Origin: Verrucomicrobiia bacterium
GTDB lineage: Bacteria > Verrucomicrobiota > Verrucomicrobiia > Verrucomicrobiales > Akkermansiaceae
Assembly: GCA_030431475.1 (NCBI GenBank)
Contig: JAUIJD010000012.1
Span: 28,815 to 92,814, forward strand
Direction: 5' to 3'
DNA: 64,000 bases
A program made the position numbers and the translations under genes. The number at the start of each line of letters is the position of its first letter. The first letter of the stretch is position 1. This document shows, piece by piece, positions 1 to 13,955 of the stretch. Under the pieces are notes generated by a model. The model saw nothing but the letters and a program-made list of their open reading frames with translations, did not search any database and was not told where the DNA came from.

Positions 1-1
1 C

Positions 2-310
2 ACGGTCTTCGCCCCCACCGACGAAGCCTTCGAAAAGCTTCCGGAAGGCACGCTCGAGTCGCTGCTGAAGCCGGAAAACAAGGAGAAGCTCGTCGCCATC
101 CTGAAGTACCACGTCGTGAGCGGCGAGGTGATGGCGGAAAAGGCGATGACCCTCACCGAGGCGGAAACGCTGAACGGTGAGAACGTCTCGATCGAGAAGA
201 AGGACGACGGCCTCTACGTCGGCGGCGCCAAGGTGGTGAAGGCCGACCTTGAGACCGAGAACGGCGTGATCCACGTGGTCGACTCGGTCATCCTGCCGCC
301 GTCGGAGTAA
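2..310 (+). CDS. Fasciclin (FAS1) domain protein, 3' fragment
   Basis: The window opens inside this gene; only the last 102 codons are present and the stop is at 308-310. The visible start [14 protein letters not shown] is the classic FAS1 H1 box, and the end [13 protein letters not shown] is the FAS1 H2 box, so nearly one whole FAS1 domain is seen. FAS1 proteins are usually secreted or surface-anchored adhesion proteins; the signal peptide would lie upstream of the window. The ending shortly after the H2 box suggests a small single-domain protein. The family call is firm; the role in this organism is inferred. Confidence 0.9.
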   Translation, partial: TVFAPTDEAFEKLPEGTLESLLKPENKEKLVAILKYHVVSGEVMAEKAMTLTEAETLNGENVSIEKKDDGLYVGGAKVVKADLETENGVIHVVDSVILPPSE

Positions 311-443
311 TCCACGACCCGCACCGATCCACACACCCCGCGCGCCCTCCGGGCCGCGGGGTTCTTCGCGTCGGCGTCCTGCGTGAAAATCCGCACCGTC
401 CCACGCTGGCCAGTTGGCCGCATTCCTGCTCCAGTCACCGCGC

Positions 444-3098
<2,655 letters not shown>

Positions 3099-3400
3099 GG
3101 CGGCCTTCGAAAGGACCGCGTGGCTCCCGCCGCGCATCGCCCGGTTCAAGCCGTCCGCCCCCAAGACGGGACGCGCGACGCCGTCGCGCATCGCCAGCTC
3201 AGGCCGTTCGCCCCGGCCTCAATCGCCCGGCACCCCATCCCCTTACCGAGCTTCGGCGTTCCACCGTCCGGCATCCCGACCGAGCCGGTGCAATTCGCGC
3301 CTCCCCTTCGCTCCGTTCGCAAGCCTCTGTGGAAACACCCCACCGCAGAAGGGCACCTGGAAGGAGCCCCTCCTTGATCCCCCGCCGTGCCCGCAAAGGC
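3099..3400. other. Intergenic region between convergent genes
   Basis: About 300 bases separate the ends of two convergent genes. No convincing coding sequence is present. A perfect GCGCGACG/CGTCGCGC hairpin lies at 3173-3189 without a U-tract. Codon-like open frames here look like GC-driven noise. Confidence 0.5.
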
Positions 3401-5419
<2,019 letters not shown>

Positions 5420-5466
5420 GCCCCGACCCTGAACCCGCGCCCCCGGCCTGTCGCCCGAAATCCGAA

Positions 5467-5497
5467 ATGGAGCGCCGGTTATGAAACCGGCATCCGC
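5467..5497. repeat. REP-like palindromic repeat, single copy
   Basis: An isolated copy of the short repeat seen in inverted pairs near 11.8 and 13.5 kb. The core GCCGGTTATGAAACCGGC forms a 6-bp stem around the loop TATGAA. Compared with the other copies (GCCGAT/ATCGGC), one stem base pair has changed on both sides, so pairing is kept. It sits between the starts and ends of two minus-strand genes. Confidence 0.7.
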
Positions 5498-5574
5498 CCG
5501 CTCTTGCGCTCCCTCATTCCCCAGCAGCCCGCTCCGTCAACCCAATGAACCTCTGCTGCCGGGTTCCAGGCGAT

Positions 5575-8500
5575 TCAGAAGGATGACTTCCCCACCGGAT
5601 CACCACTTTCCGAAAGCACCTTCCGCATCGTCTCCCCGCGGTCGGGGGAAAAGTAGAGCCCGTCGGTGTAGAGGAACCACCACTTCTCTCCTTCCTGCAA
5701 CTCGCCGGTGGTCGCGATCAGGCCGCCGCCGGGGACGTCGCCCTCGATGTCGATCCAGTCCCAGGAGCGGCCGAAGGACTGGAGGCTTCGCGACACGCGG
5801 CCCGGCGTCTCCGGATCCAGCGCCTGGGTGAACAGGACCCCGCTGTTCTTCTTGTGCGGCACCCTCGAGCCATGGATCGCGGTGATCGGGCGCATCCATT
5901 CCACATGCTTGTAGATCGGGACGCCCCACAAGTCGCCGCCGTAGTTGTGCTTCAGCCCGTGCGAGGTGGCGATGCGCCAGTTGCGATCATGGTTCATCAT
6001 CTTCGAGAAGCTGAGATTGTAGAAACCATCGACCTCACTGAAGTGATAGGTATGCATCTGCGCCCGCTGCTTGTCGAGGAACAGGGTTCGGCCGCCCTCT
6101 CTCCCGGTCAACTGCGCCGGCTCGCCGCGCCCGAGGTATTTCATGAAGGAGTCGCCGCAGTTGGTCGCTGAAACACTGTACTTCCAAGGCGAGACAACCA
6201 CCGAGGTGTAGCGCCCCCCATCCTTGGTCCGGCGGTGTTCCCAGGTCTCGCCTCCATCTTCGCTGATGAAGAAGCCCTTGGACTCGGTTCCGGCGAAGAT
6301 GCGGTCATCGTCTTCGCGATCGAAGACCAGCACCTCCCCGCACAGGGCCGAGGGCCCGTCGCCATCGAAGTCCCCCGGGAAATCGAGCGCCTTCCAGCTC
6401 TTTCCTCCATCGACGGTCTTCCACAGACCGCTCACCAGCTTGCCCTCCTCGCTCCGCCCCGCGGCACGGAGCATGATGTCGGGATTCTTGCGATGGATCG
6501 CCACGCTACGCACCGCATTGGCATGCCCCTTGAGGTCACCATTGATCGCGCGCCAGGTTTTTCCTCCATCCGTGGTGCGTCCGAGACCCATCGCGGATGA
6601 CCGGACGACCACGACATCCGGGTCGGAATCCGCCATCACCACGCCGGTGAGGCGGTCGCCTCCGGTTCCCTCGGCCACCGGGGGGTCGGGATAGCCGCTG
6701 CCATCCGCCACACCCTGCTCAACCACCAGATCGGAAACCTTGCAGCGATAGAAGCCGTCCGACTCGCCCTTGGTCCGAATGAAGAGTCCTGCATGCATCC
6801 GCTCACTGAGGTTCTGCTGATAGGTTCCGCCGGGAACCCACTGCTTGCCGTCCTCCGAAGTCCACCCCATGAGCAGGCCACCCTGCCGGGTGATCCGCAG
6901 CCAGGAATGCTCCTCGGGAAGACGGAAGGACGACTTGCGGGAGCCCCCGAGATCGGCGCTGTCGGCCGAGGCTCGAAGCCCGTCGCCGGAGGTCTGCACC
7001 ACGTAGTAGCCCTTGCCGAAATTCCAGTTGCGCCCGTCGCTCCGCTCGAAGGCGGCCAGCCCCACCCAGGCATCACGGTGCACGCCCGAGGTGGCGTAGT
7101 CGTTGATGCGGCCGGTGACGGTGAAGTCGCCATCCACCGGCTTCATGACGCCGTGCATGCCATGGCCGACGAAACTGAAATCTCCCGGACCCGTCTGCGA
7201 GAAGCCCGTCATGACGTCCTCGGCTCCCAGGTTGAGCACCATCCACTCGTCGGCGACCGGCTTCGCCCTCACCGTGAGGGTCTCAAGATCGCCGTAATCG
7301 ACGGTTTTCCCGCCGTCATACCGGATCCGCACGCCAAGGCCATGCTCGCCCCCGGGCAGGGGACCCTCATAACTCAGCACCGCCTCTTCTCCGCTGGTGA
7401 GCTTCTTGTCGCTCAAGATCAGCGTCGCCTCGTCGATCTTGTGACCTCGGGGATCGACGACGGCCCGCACCACCCCTTTGCCGTCTTCGGCAATCCGAGC
7501 TTCCAGAGCAACTTGCGGCGTCCGGTCGCGATCGAGCACCTTGAACGCACTCGAGCGCATGGGCCGTCGCTCCATCCCCGGTCCCTCCCATTCCAGATCG
7601 AAGTTGCTGCGGATGGGATGGGCCGCGAGGTGGGACAGCCGGAAAGGGACGAGCCCCTTGCCCAAGGGGACCACCGCGCTGTGTTGCTTCGTTCCCGCGT
7701 TGCGATCGCGGACGATCCGCTCCTCGCCGTCGATCTCGAGGCGGTAGTTGCCGTCGATCTGGGTGTGGAAAAGATAGACCCCAGCCTGCGGGACATCGAT
7801 GAAACCCTCGAACTCGAGGCCATAGTGCTGCCCGTCCACGCCATCCTTGACCCCCCGCCGCGGATACGCCGCCAGTCCCTTTCGAACCAGCTTCCCGGTC
7901 GGGATGTCATCGAGACTCTCCCAGCAATCCTTGCCATGGCCGCGGACATGGACCGTGTAGCTGACGCCGGAGAACAGTCCCTCACTCGGAAGCGCCTCCG
8001 CCTCGGGAACCGCGACCGGTTCCGCCCGGACCACCACCGGCTCGGCCTGCTGGTCGAAAATGTCCCACGCCGTCATGCGGATGGTCGGCTGCCTCACTTC
8101 GACATCGATAAGGAGGTGACGAACGTTCGGCATGCGCTGGTGGGCGACCGCCTCCGGCGTCCCGGCGCATTCCGGATTGTCGAAGACCTCGATCTTGTAG
8201 GCAAAGAAGGGCGTGGCGGTTCTCGGCACATCCCAGGAAACGACGACCTGCCCCTTTGTGGCGATGGCCCGCACCTTCTCCACCCCGGGCTCGCCCAGCA
8301 CGGGTGCGGCGGGCTGTTTCGCCTCCTTCACAATGCGCTCGTTGCCGGGCAGAATCTCGGCCCCCTTCAGTCCCCAGGGCAGATGCTTCCGGGTCTGGGC
8401 GTACTCGATCGCATGATACTCGTGATCGCCCTCGGGCACCACCTCCATCACGACGTGGCTGCGCCGGTCGATCACCAGCTTGTTGGAACGGCGCCACTCC

Positions 8501-9198
8501 CCCTCCTTGCGGTAGTAGCCGAAACGCCGGTCGAGCGGGCGCGGCATGTCGCCCGCGCCGAAGGGCTCGATGAAGCCCTTGTTTTCCCCGAACCCCTCGG
8601 CCCGGAAGGGCACCCTGAGAATCGCCACCAGGTGCCACTCGTTGCGATGCACATCCTTGATCCAGCGCGCGCAGTAGGAATGCTCCGCCTCCGGATCGAG
8701 AGGGCGCCAAAGCCTCGCGACCTGGGTGTACCAACGCTTCCGGGTCATGAACGGCCAGGCCCCGCCCCTCGCCTTCAAGGAAGCACTGCAGCCCTCGCCG
8801 GCCGACTCGTTCACGATGCCCAGGCTCTCGGCGCAATCGACATACAGCGGCACGCCGCCATCCTTCGCACCGCCCCACCAGGACCAGACGTTTCCGGGCA
8901 CGTAGGCGTCCTGCTCGGCCTCGCTCGGATTGGGAATCAGGTCCGGCCCGGCTTTGAGCGACGAAATGAACCCGCCATAGAAAGTGACGCTGCCCTCCTC
9001 GTTCCCGAAACCCGTGTTCCAGTTGGCATAGTAGGTGCCCACGGGCCAGTACGGCCAGCGCAGGTCCATCATGAGAATGTCCGCCCCCGGCTCCATGACC
9101 TCCTCGTACCAGGTGGCATGGGCCGTCTGGGGCGCGATGGCCCCGCAAAAGAGGGCGCCAAACGACAGATTCAGCGCCAGTGATCGAAGGGACCGCAT
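5575..9198 (-). CDS. Secreted DUF3472 / PA14 / BNR-repeat protein
   Basis: A large exported protein of 1207 residues. The start at 9198 gives a normal signal peptide (MRSLRSLALNLSFGALFCGA, cut after AHA); an ATG-like start eight codons upstream is possible. Next comes a DUF3472-type domain (about 30-260), a short fibronectin-like strand region, a PA14-like carbohydrate-binding domain (about 390-520, EFEGFIDVPQAGVYLFHTQ), a LamG/DUF1349-like jelly roll (about 640-800), and a C-terminal set of sialidase-type Asp-box repeats (TTDGGKTW, TVDGGKSW, SEDGGETW) that should fold as a beta-propeller. The composition suggests surface glycan binding or hydrolysis; no catalytic residues can be assigned. 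It lies downstream of a GH16 gene on the same strand, 330 bp away. Confidence 0.8.
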   Translation of the reverse strand: MRSLRSLALNLSFGALFCGAIAPQTAHATWYEEVMEPGADILMMDLRWPYWPVGTYYANWNTGFGNEEGSVTFYGGFISSLKAGPDLIPNPSEAEQDAYVPGNVWSWWGGAKDGGVPLYVDCAESLGIVNESAGEGCSASLKARGGAWPFMTRKRWYTQVARLWRPLDPEAEHSYCARWIKDVHRNEWHLVAILRVPFRAEGFGENKGFIEPFGAGDMPRPLDRRFGYYRKEGEWRRSNKLVIDRRSHVVMEVVPEGDHEYHAIEYAQTRKHLPWGLKGAEILPGNERIVKEAKQPAAPVLGEPGVEKVRAIATKGQVVVSWDVPRTATPFFAYKIEVFDNPECAGTPEAVAHQRMPNVRHLLIDVEVRQPTIRMTAWDIFDQQAEPVVVRAEPVAVPEAEALPSEGLFSGVSYTVHVRGHGKDCWESLDDIPTGKLVRKGLAAYPRRGVKDGVDGQHYGLEFEGFIDVPQAGVYLFHTQIDGNYRLEIDGEERIVRDRNAGTKQHSAVVPLGKGLVPFRLSHLAAHPIRSNFDLEWEGPGMERRPMRSSAFKVLDRDRTPQVALEARIAEDGKGVVRAVVDPRGHKIDEATLILSDKKLTSGEEAVLSYEGPLPGGEHGLGVRIRYDGGKTVDYGDLETLTVRAKPVADEWMVLNLGAEDVMTGFSQTGPGDFSFVGHGMHGVMKPVDGDFTVTGRINDYATSGVHRDAWVGLAAFERSDGRNWNFGKGYYVVQTSGDGLRASADSADLGGSRKSSFRLPEEHSWLRITRQGGLLMGWTSEDGKQWVPGGTYQQNLSERMHAGLFIRTKGESDGFYRCKVSDLVVEQGVADGSGYPDPPVAEGTGGDRLTGVVMADSDPDVVVVRSSAMGLGRTTDGGKTWRAINGDLKGHANAVRSVAIHRKNPDIMLRAAGRSEEGKLVSGLWKTVDGGKSWKALDFPGDFDGDGPSALCGEVLVFDREDDDRIFAGTESKGFFISEDGGETWEHRRTKDGGRYTSVVVSPWKYSVSATNCGDSFMKYLGRGEPAQLTGREGGRTLFLDKQRAQMHTYHFSEVDGFYNLSFSKMMNHDRNWRIATSHGLKHNYGGDLWGVPIYKHVEWMRPITAIHGSRVPHKKNSGVLFTQALDPETPGRVSRSLQSFGRSWDWIDIEGDVPGGGLIATTGELQEGEKWWFLYTDGLYFSPDRGETMRKVLSESGDPVGKSSF

Positions 9199-9528
9199 GG
9201 TCAGTTGGATCCGGTCGGACATGAGAGGAGCCTCGAGTTTCGGGGTGGTTCGATGAATCTCGCGGTCACCGCACGACCATCAGGCAAGGACGCGAACGTT
9301 CCGGACATGGTCGGCGCAATCTTCATGAGGCGAAGATCCATACAGCGATCTGGAACGAGACATTTCCTCAAATGTGTCACCACCGCGGCGCCGAGCGAGG
9401 GGATCTCTCGCCTCGCGGAGCGAACTCGACCACACGGACCCGGCACCCGCCAGCGAGCTCCTTCCACGCCTGCCGATACGACCGCGGCGATGACCCGACT
9501 CGGAAACTTCCGATGATCGACAGGCAGA
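9199..9528. other. Intergenic region, likely promoter of the DUF3472 gene
   Basis: A 330-base non-coding stretch between two minus-strand genes. No RNA gene or repeat is recognised. Its position upstream of the secreted DUF3472 gene suggests it holds that gene's promoter, but no clear -35/-10 pair was identified. Confidence 0.4.
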
Positions 9529-10443
9529 CTACTCGGCGAAAGGCAGCTTGCCTTCGCCTCGTGCCGACGTTTCGCCGGCCCCACCCTCCTTTTCGTAGAC
9601 CCGGACGTAGTCGACTTCCATCTTCGCGGGGAAGTTCGTGGACTCGTCGGGGTTGCCCAGGAACTGGCCGCCGACGGCGAGGTTGAGCAGCAGGTGGAAG
9701 GGCTTGTCGAAGGGCGCCGGCCACGGATTCAGGTCGTCCTCGGAGGCCGGCTTCACCCCGCCCTGGGCGTCGCGCTGCGAGCTGCTCCACCAGAAGGTCT
9801 TGGTCGAGTAAAGCTGGTCGTCGACGTACCAGCGGATCGCGCCGGGTTCCCACTCGATGGCATAGGTGTGGAAGTGGTCGATGCCCTTCCCCTCCGGAAA
9901 GGTGAACTCGCCGCCCGAGTGCTCGTTGGCCGGCCAGCCGCCGCCGTAGTGGATGGTGCCGAGCACCTTGCCCGGCTCCTGGCCGCGCGCCTCCATGATG
10001 TCGATCTCGCCCGACGCCGCCCAGCCGCCGTATTCCTCCCCCTCCGGCAGCATCCAGATCGCCGGCCACAAGCCCTGCCCCACCGGCAGCTTCGCCCGGA
10101 TCTCGAAGCGCCCGTAGCGCTGCGCGAAGAGGGCTTTTCCGTCCCGGGTCACCGTCCGCATCCGCGCCGAAGTGTAGCCACAGCCGTGCAGCGATTCCTT
10201 CTTCGCCTCGATGACGAGCTTGCCGTCCTTCAGCGTGGCGTTCTCTTCGGTGTAGTACTGGAGTTCGTTGTTGCCCCAGCCGTGGATCCACTGGTTGGCG
10301 TCGTAGTTGTAGAAGCCATTGCCCACCTGGAAACCCCACTTGGAACGGTCGATCTCCTTGCCGTCGAACTCGTCACTCCAGACGAGATTCCAATCGGCGG
10401 CGGCGAGCGAAGGGACGAGGGCGAGCAACAGGAGTGTTTTCAT
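9529..10443 (-). CDS. Secreted GH16 beta-glucanase (laminarinase-like)
   Basis: A 304-residue glycoside hydrolase family 16 enzyme. The start at 10443 gives a clean signal peptide (MKTLLLLALVPSLAAA); upstream in-frame codons are not needed. The catalytic E-I-D-I-M-E motif is at residues 146-151, with E146 the expected nucleophile and E151 the acid/base. Surrounding blocks WSDEFDG, YTEENATLKDGKLVIEA, GRFEIRAKLP, GLWPAIWMLP and the C-terminal MEVDYVRVYE strand are typical of the laminarinase/lichenase branch. It probably cleaves beta-1,3- or mixed-linkage glucans outside the cytoplasm. The exact linkage specificity is inferred. Confidence 0.93.
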   Translation of the reverse strand: MKTLLLLALVPSLAAADWNLVWSDEFDGKEIDRSKWGFQVGNGFYNYDANQWIHGWGNNELQYYTEENATLKDGKLVIEAKKESLHGCGYTSARMRTVTRDGKALFAQRYGRFEIRAKLPVGQGLWPAIWMLPEGEEYGGWAASGEIDIMEARGQEPGKVLGTIHYGGGWPANEHSGGEFTFPEGKGIDHFHTYAIEWEPGAIRWYVDDQLYSTKTFWWSSSQRDAQGGVKPASEDDLNPWPAPFDKPFHLLLNLAVGGQFLGNPDESTNFPAKMEVDYVRVYEKEGGAGETSARGEGKLPFAE

Positions 10444-10528
10444 CGAAGGAAGCGTCATGACGATCGGCCGAGCAGCCCAGCGCGCGGGCGGTTTTACGTC
10501 CACCCCCCAACCGGGCTGTCAACCGCGC

Positions 10529-11716
10529 TCACGAATACACGGCCACCGGGCCGGTGTTGCCTCCCTGCACGCGACGAAGCTTCTCGACCGACGCCACCAC
10601 CGCCTCGGCCGCCTTCTCGATCTCCTCCATCGTCACCAAGTGCGAGATCCCGAAGCGCAGGCTGCTCCGCGCCTTGGCATCGGAGAAGCCCATCGCCTTC
10701 TGCACGTGACTCGGCTTCTGCTTGCCGGTCATGCACGCACTTCCCGCCGAGCAGGCGACGCCCCGGTCCTCCAGAAGGATGAGCAGACCCGCCGCCTCGC
10801 AGCCCGTGAAGGACAGATGACTGGTCCCCGGCAGCCGGTGAATGAGGTCGCCGTTCACCGAAACGCCGTCGAGCCGCTCGACGACGATCGCTTCCAAGCG
10901 GTCGCGCAACCTACCGATGAGATGACCGTCCCGGTCATGACCCAAACGCTCCCCCGCCATTTCCGCCGCTTTCCCCATCGCGACGATCCCGGCGACGTTC
11001 TCCGTGCCGCTTCGTCGATCCCCCTCCTGCCCCCCTCCGCGGATCATCGGTTCGAAACGGCAGCCCTTCTTCACATACAGGGCCCCCACTCCCTTCGGCC
11101 CGTGGAACTTGTGGGCGCTGAGCGAGAGGAAATCCACCGGCACCTCCTTCACATTCACCGGGATCTTCCCGACCGCCTGGATCGCATCGGTGTGAAAAGC
11201 GAGCCCGCACTCCTTCGCGATCGTCGCCGCCTCGGCGAGCGGCTGGATCACGCCGCTCTCGTTGTTCGCCCACATCAGCGACGCGAAGCCTCCGCCCTCG
11301 CTCGCCCCCTCGCAGGCCTGCCGGAAGGCGTCGAGTTCCAGCCTTCCGCCCGCATCGACGCCCACCCGTTCCACGGCGAAGCCCACCTTCTCGAAGGTCT
11401 CCACCGGCCGCAGCACCGCGCTGTGCTCGATGGCCGAAGTGATCACCCGGCCCTCCTTGCGCCCGACCAAGCGCGACAGCCATTTCAGTGCCATGTTGGT
11501 GCTCTCCGTTCCACCGCCGGTGAAGACGATCTCCTCGGGATCCGCCCCGATCAGCCTCGCCACCTGCCCGCGGGCGTTCTCGACCGCCCTGCGCGCCTCC
11601 TTCGCCGGACCGTAGGCCGAGTTCGGATTGTGGAAATGGTCGCGCAGCCACGGAAGCATGGCATCGACCACCTCCGGCAGCACCGGGGTGGTCGCATTGG
11701 CATCGAGATAGATCAC
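10529..11716 (-). CDS. Cysteine desulfurase (NifS/IscS family)
   Basis: A PLP-dependent enzyme that removes sulfur from cysteine to feed iron-sulfur cluster or thionucleoside synthesis. Family landmarks are all present: YLDANATTP at the N-terminus, TSAIEHSA, HTDAIQAVGK, the Schiff-base lysine in LSAHKFHGPKG (K203), GTENV, and the catalytic cysteine region ACSAGSAC (C322/C328). The GTG start at 11716 gives the normal family N-terminus (V-I-Y-L-D); an ATG at 11749 in frame would add 11 residues. No isc or suf genes flank it, so it may act in tRNA thiolation or as a general sulfur donor. Cytoplasmic. Confidence 0.93.
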   Translation of the reverse strand: MIYLDANATTPVLPEVVDAMLPWLRDHFHNPNSAYGPAKEARRAVENARGQVARLIGADPEEIVFTGGGTESTNMALKWLSRLVGRKEGRVITSAIEHSAVLRPVETFEKVGFAVERVGVDAGGRLELDAFRQACEGASEGGGFASLMWANNESGVIQPLAEAATIAKECGLAFHTDAIQAVGKIPVNVKEVPVDFLSLSAHKFHGPKGVGALYVKKGCRFEPMIRGGGQEGDRRSGTENVAGIVAMGKAAEMAGERLGHDRDGHLIGRLRDRLEAIVVERLDGVSVNGDLIHRLPGTSHLSFTGCEAAGLLILLEDRGVACSAGSACMTGKQKPSHVQKAMGFSDAKARSSLRFGISHLVTMEEIEKAAEAVVASVEKLRRVQGGNTGPVAVYS

Positions 11717-11767
11717 GGGGAGGAGAGTAGGGTGCGGAACCGACACCATCAAGCGGTGGAACCCTGA

Positions 11768-11893
11768 GGAGCGCCGATTATGAAATCGGCCCCGTCTACT
11801 CTCCTTCGCCCCGTGCTCGCCCAGCGAAGCGGGCGCCTCTACGACTCTCTCACCAGCAGCTCATTCACCTGCCGATTTCATAATCGGCGCTCC
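11768..11893. repeat. Inverted pair of REP-like palindromes
   Basis: Two copies of the same hairpin repeat face each other: GCCGATTATGAAATCGGC at 11773-11790 and its reverse complement at 11871-11888, each with an outer GGAGC/GCTCC extension. About 80 bases lie between them. The arrangement resembles a BIME, a pair of oppositely oriented REPs. It sits between the desulfurase and photolyase start regions. Confidence 0.8.
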
Positions 11894-11939
11894 CTCCATT
11901 CCCCGTTGGACAGCGGGCCGACCGACACTACTCCTGCCC

Positions 11940-13469
11940 ATGCGGCACCTTCTCCTCATCCTCGGCGACCAGCTCGATCCCGAGAGCCCGGTCCTCGCCG
12001 ACATCGATCCGGACCAGGATCTCATCTGGATGTGCGAGGCGTCCGAAGAGTCCACCCACGTCAAATCCCACAAGCAACGCATCACCCTGTTTCTCTCCGC
12101 CATGCGCCATCACCGCGACTGGCTGCGCGAGAAGGGCCATCCGGTGGACTACACCCCCCTCGACGCCGATGGCCACAGCGGCACGCTTTCCGGCGAGCTC
12201 ACCAAGGCCATCGAGAAACACCGGCCCGGGCGCGTGCGGGTGGTTGAGCCCGGAGAGCACCGGGTCCGTCAGGCGCTCGAAGGCGCGTGCCGTCGTCTCT
12301 CGGTGCCGATCGATGTGCTCACCGATTCCCACTTCTTCTCGACCGTCGAGGATTTCCGCGCCCACGCGGAAGGCCGCAAGTCGCTGCGCATGGAGTTCTT
12401 CTACCGCGAGATGCGCAAGCGCCACGGCATCCTCATGGACGACGGCGAGCCGGTCGGCGGCGACTGGAACTATGACAAGGAGAACCGCAAAAGCTTCGGC
12501 AAAAGCGGGCCCGGCGAGCTGCCCGAACCCACCCACTCCGAGCCCGACGGGATCACCCAAGAGGTGATCGGGTTGGTCGAGGAGCAGTTCCCCGACCATC
12601 CCGGGGCGCTCGAGAGTTTTCGCTGGCCGGTCACCCGCCGCTCCGCCCTCGCTCACCTCCGATCCTTCATCGACGACCGCCTGCCGGACTTCGGCGACTA
12701 TCAGGACGCCCTCTGGACCGATGAGCCCTTTCTCTATCACTCACTCATCTCCTCCTCCCTCAACCTCAAGCTGCTCAATCCCCGGGAGGTCATCGAGGCC
12801 GCCGAGCAGTCCTACCGCGATGGGCACGCCCCGCTGGCCGCCGTCGAGGGTTTCATCCGCCAGATCCTCGGCTGGCGGGAATACGTCCGCGGCATCTACT
12901 GGCTCCACATGCCTGAATACCTGGAGCGCAACGCGCTCGGCGCCGACCAGCCGCTGCCCGATTTCTACTGGACCGGCGAGACCGGGATGAACTGCCTGCG
13001 TCAGGCCATCGGCCAGACGCTCGAGCACGGCTACGCCCACCACATCCAGCGGCTCATGGTCACCGGCCTCTACGCACTGCTGCTGGGGGTCCGCCCGCAG
13101 GAGGTGCACGAGTGGTATCTCTGCATCTACGTCGATGCGGTCGAGTGGGTCGAGCTGCCGAACACGCTCGGCATGTCCCAGTTCGGCGACGGCGGCGTGA
13201 TGGCCTCGAAGCCCTACTGCGCCTCCGGCAAGTACATCCAGCGCATGAGCAACTACTGCGCCGGCTGCCGCTACAACCCGGCCAAGCGCACCGGCGACGA
13301 CGCCTGTCCGTTCACCACGCTCTACTGGGATTTCCTGCTACGGAACGAGGACCGGCTCCAGGGCAACCCGCGCATGACGATGCAGCTCCGCAACCTCAAG
13401 AGACTCGGCGACGACGACAGGGAGGCCATCCACGATCAGGCCGAAATGATCCGCTGCGGCGGGAGATGA
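11940..13469 (+). CDS. FeS-type (6-4) photolyase / cryptochrome (FeS-BCP)
   Basis: A 509-residue member of the prokaryotic iron-sulfur photolyase group (also called CryPro or PhrB-like). The N-terminal Rossmann-type domain begins MRHLLLILGDQLD; the C-terminal FAD domain has RRSALAHLRSFIDDRL, VEGFIRQILGWREYVRGIYW and HHIQRLMV. Four cysteines expected to bind a [4Fe-4S] cluster are visible: one in GMNCLRQAIG and three in YCAGC...DDACPF. This class repairs UV (6-4) photoproducts or acts as a light sensor. The gene stands alone on the plus strand, bracketed on both sides by inverted palindromic repeat pairs. Confidence 0.93.
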   Translation: MRHLLLILGDQLDPESPVLADIDPDQDLIWMCEASEESTHVKSHKQRITLFLSAMRHHRDWLREKGHPVDYTPLDADGHSGTLSGELTKAIEKHRPGRVRVVEPGEHRVRQALEGACRRLSVPIDVLTDSHFFSTVEDFRAHAEGRKSLRMEFFYREMRKRHGILMDDGEPVGGDWNYDKENRKSFGKSGPGELPEPTHSEPDGITQEVIGLVEEQFPDHPGALESFRWPVTRRSALAHLRSFIDDRLPDFGDYQDALWTDEPFLYHSLISSSLNLKLLNPREVIEAAEQSYRDGHAPLAAVEGFIRQILGWREYVRGIYWLHMPEYLERNALGADQPLPDFYWTGETGMNCLRQAIGQTLEHGYAHHIQRLMVTGLYALLLGVRPQEVHEWYLCIYVDAVEWVELPNTLGMSQFGDGGVMASKPYCASGKYIQRMSNYCAGCRYNPAKRTGDDACPFTTLYWDFLLRNEDRLQGNPRMTMQLRNLKRLGDDDREAIHDQAEMIRCGGR

Positions 13470-13484
13470 GGCAATAAGCGCAAT

Positions 13485-13569
13485 GGAGCGCCGATTATGA
13501 AATCGGCATCCGCGTTGTGTCGGGACATCCGCACCAAGCCGGGGATGCCGATTTCATAATCGGCGCTCC
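13485..13569. repeat. Inverted pair of REP-like palindromes
   Basis: The same 18-base hairpin as near 11.8 kb occurs at 13490-13507 and, inverted, at 13547-13564, with flanking GGAGC/GCTCC and ATCC-type ends. The loop between the copies is about 39 bases. The whole unit forms one long imperfect palindrome between two convergent genes and could act as a transcription stop. Confidence 0.8.
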
Positions 13570-13573
13570 ATCC

Positions 13574-13951
13574 CTACGCCCGCGCATAGATCGGCGCGAA
13601 ACTCGCCACGCCGAGGAAAGCCAGCACGATCAGGATCTGCTTCGAAAGCACCACGGTTTCCGGCAACGCAAAGATCCCGAGAATCAGGCAGCCCTCGGCC
13701 AGCGCCATGCCCACGATCGCCGTCGAGATCAGCTTCTGCCCCCTCATCTTCGGGACGACCCCCCAGCGAATCACGAAGCTCGCCAGAAACGCGCCGAACG
13801 CCGCGAGGAAGATGGGGCTCGCGAACGACACCGGTTCGCCTTCGCCGGACGGCCATCCGCCGCCGACAAACATCAGGATGAAGCCCATGCCCGAAAGCAG
13901 GGCAAGCCAGATCACCCACAGAACCTGAGGCGGGGCCGGGTTGCGATTCAT
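13574..13951 (-). CDS. Small four-helix membrane protein, unknown function
   Basis: A 125-residue hydrophobic protein with about four predicted transmembrane helices (VLWVIWLALLSGMGFILMF, PIFLAAFGAFLASFVI, LISTAIVGMALAEGCLILGI, ILIVLAFLGVASFAPIY). I do not recognise a named family. The start at 13951 (MNRNPAPPQ) lies 5 bases after the sucD stop, suggesting co-transcription with sucCD. The helix pattern loosely resembles small ATP-synthase-c-like or DUF membrane proteins, without a diagnostic motif. Confidence 0.75.
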   Translation of the reverse strand: MNRNPAPPQVLWVIWLALLSGMGFILMFVGGGWPSGEGEPVSFASPIFLAAFGAFLASFVIRWGVVPKMRGQKLISTAIVGMALAEGCLILGIFALPETVVLSKQILIVLAFLGVASFAPIYARA

Positions 13952-13955
13952 TGGC

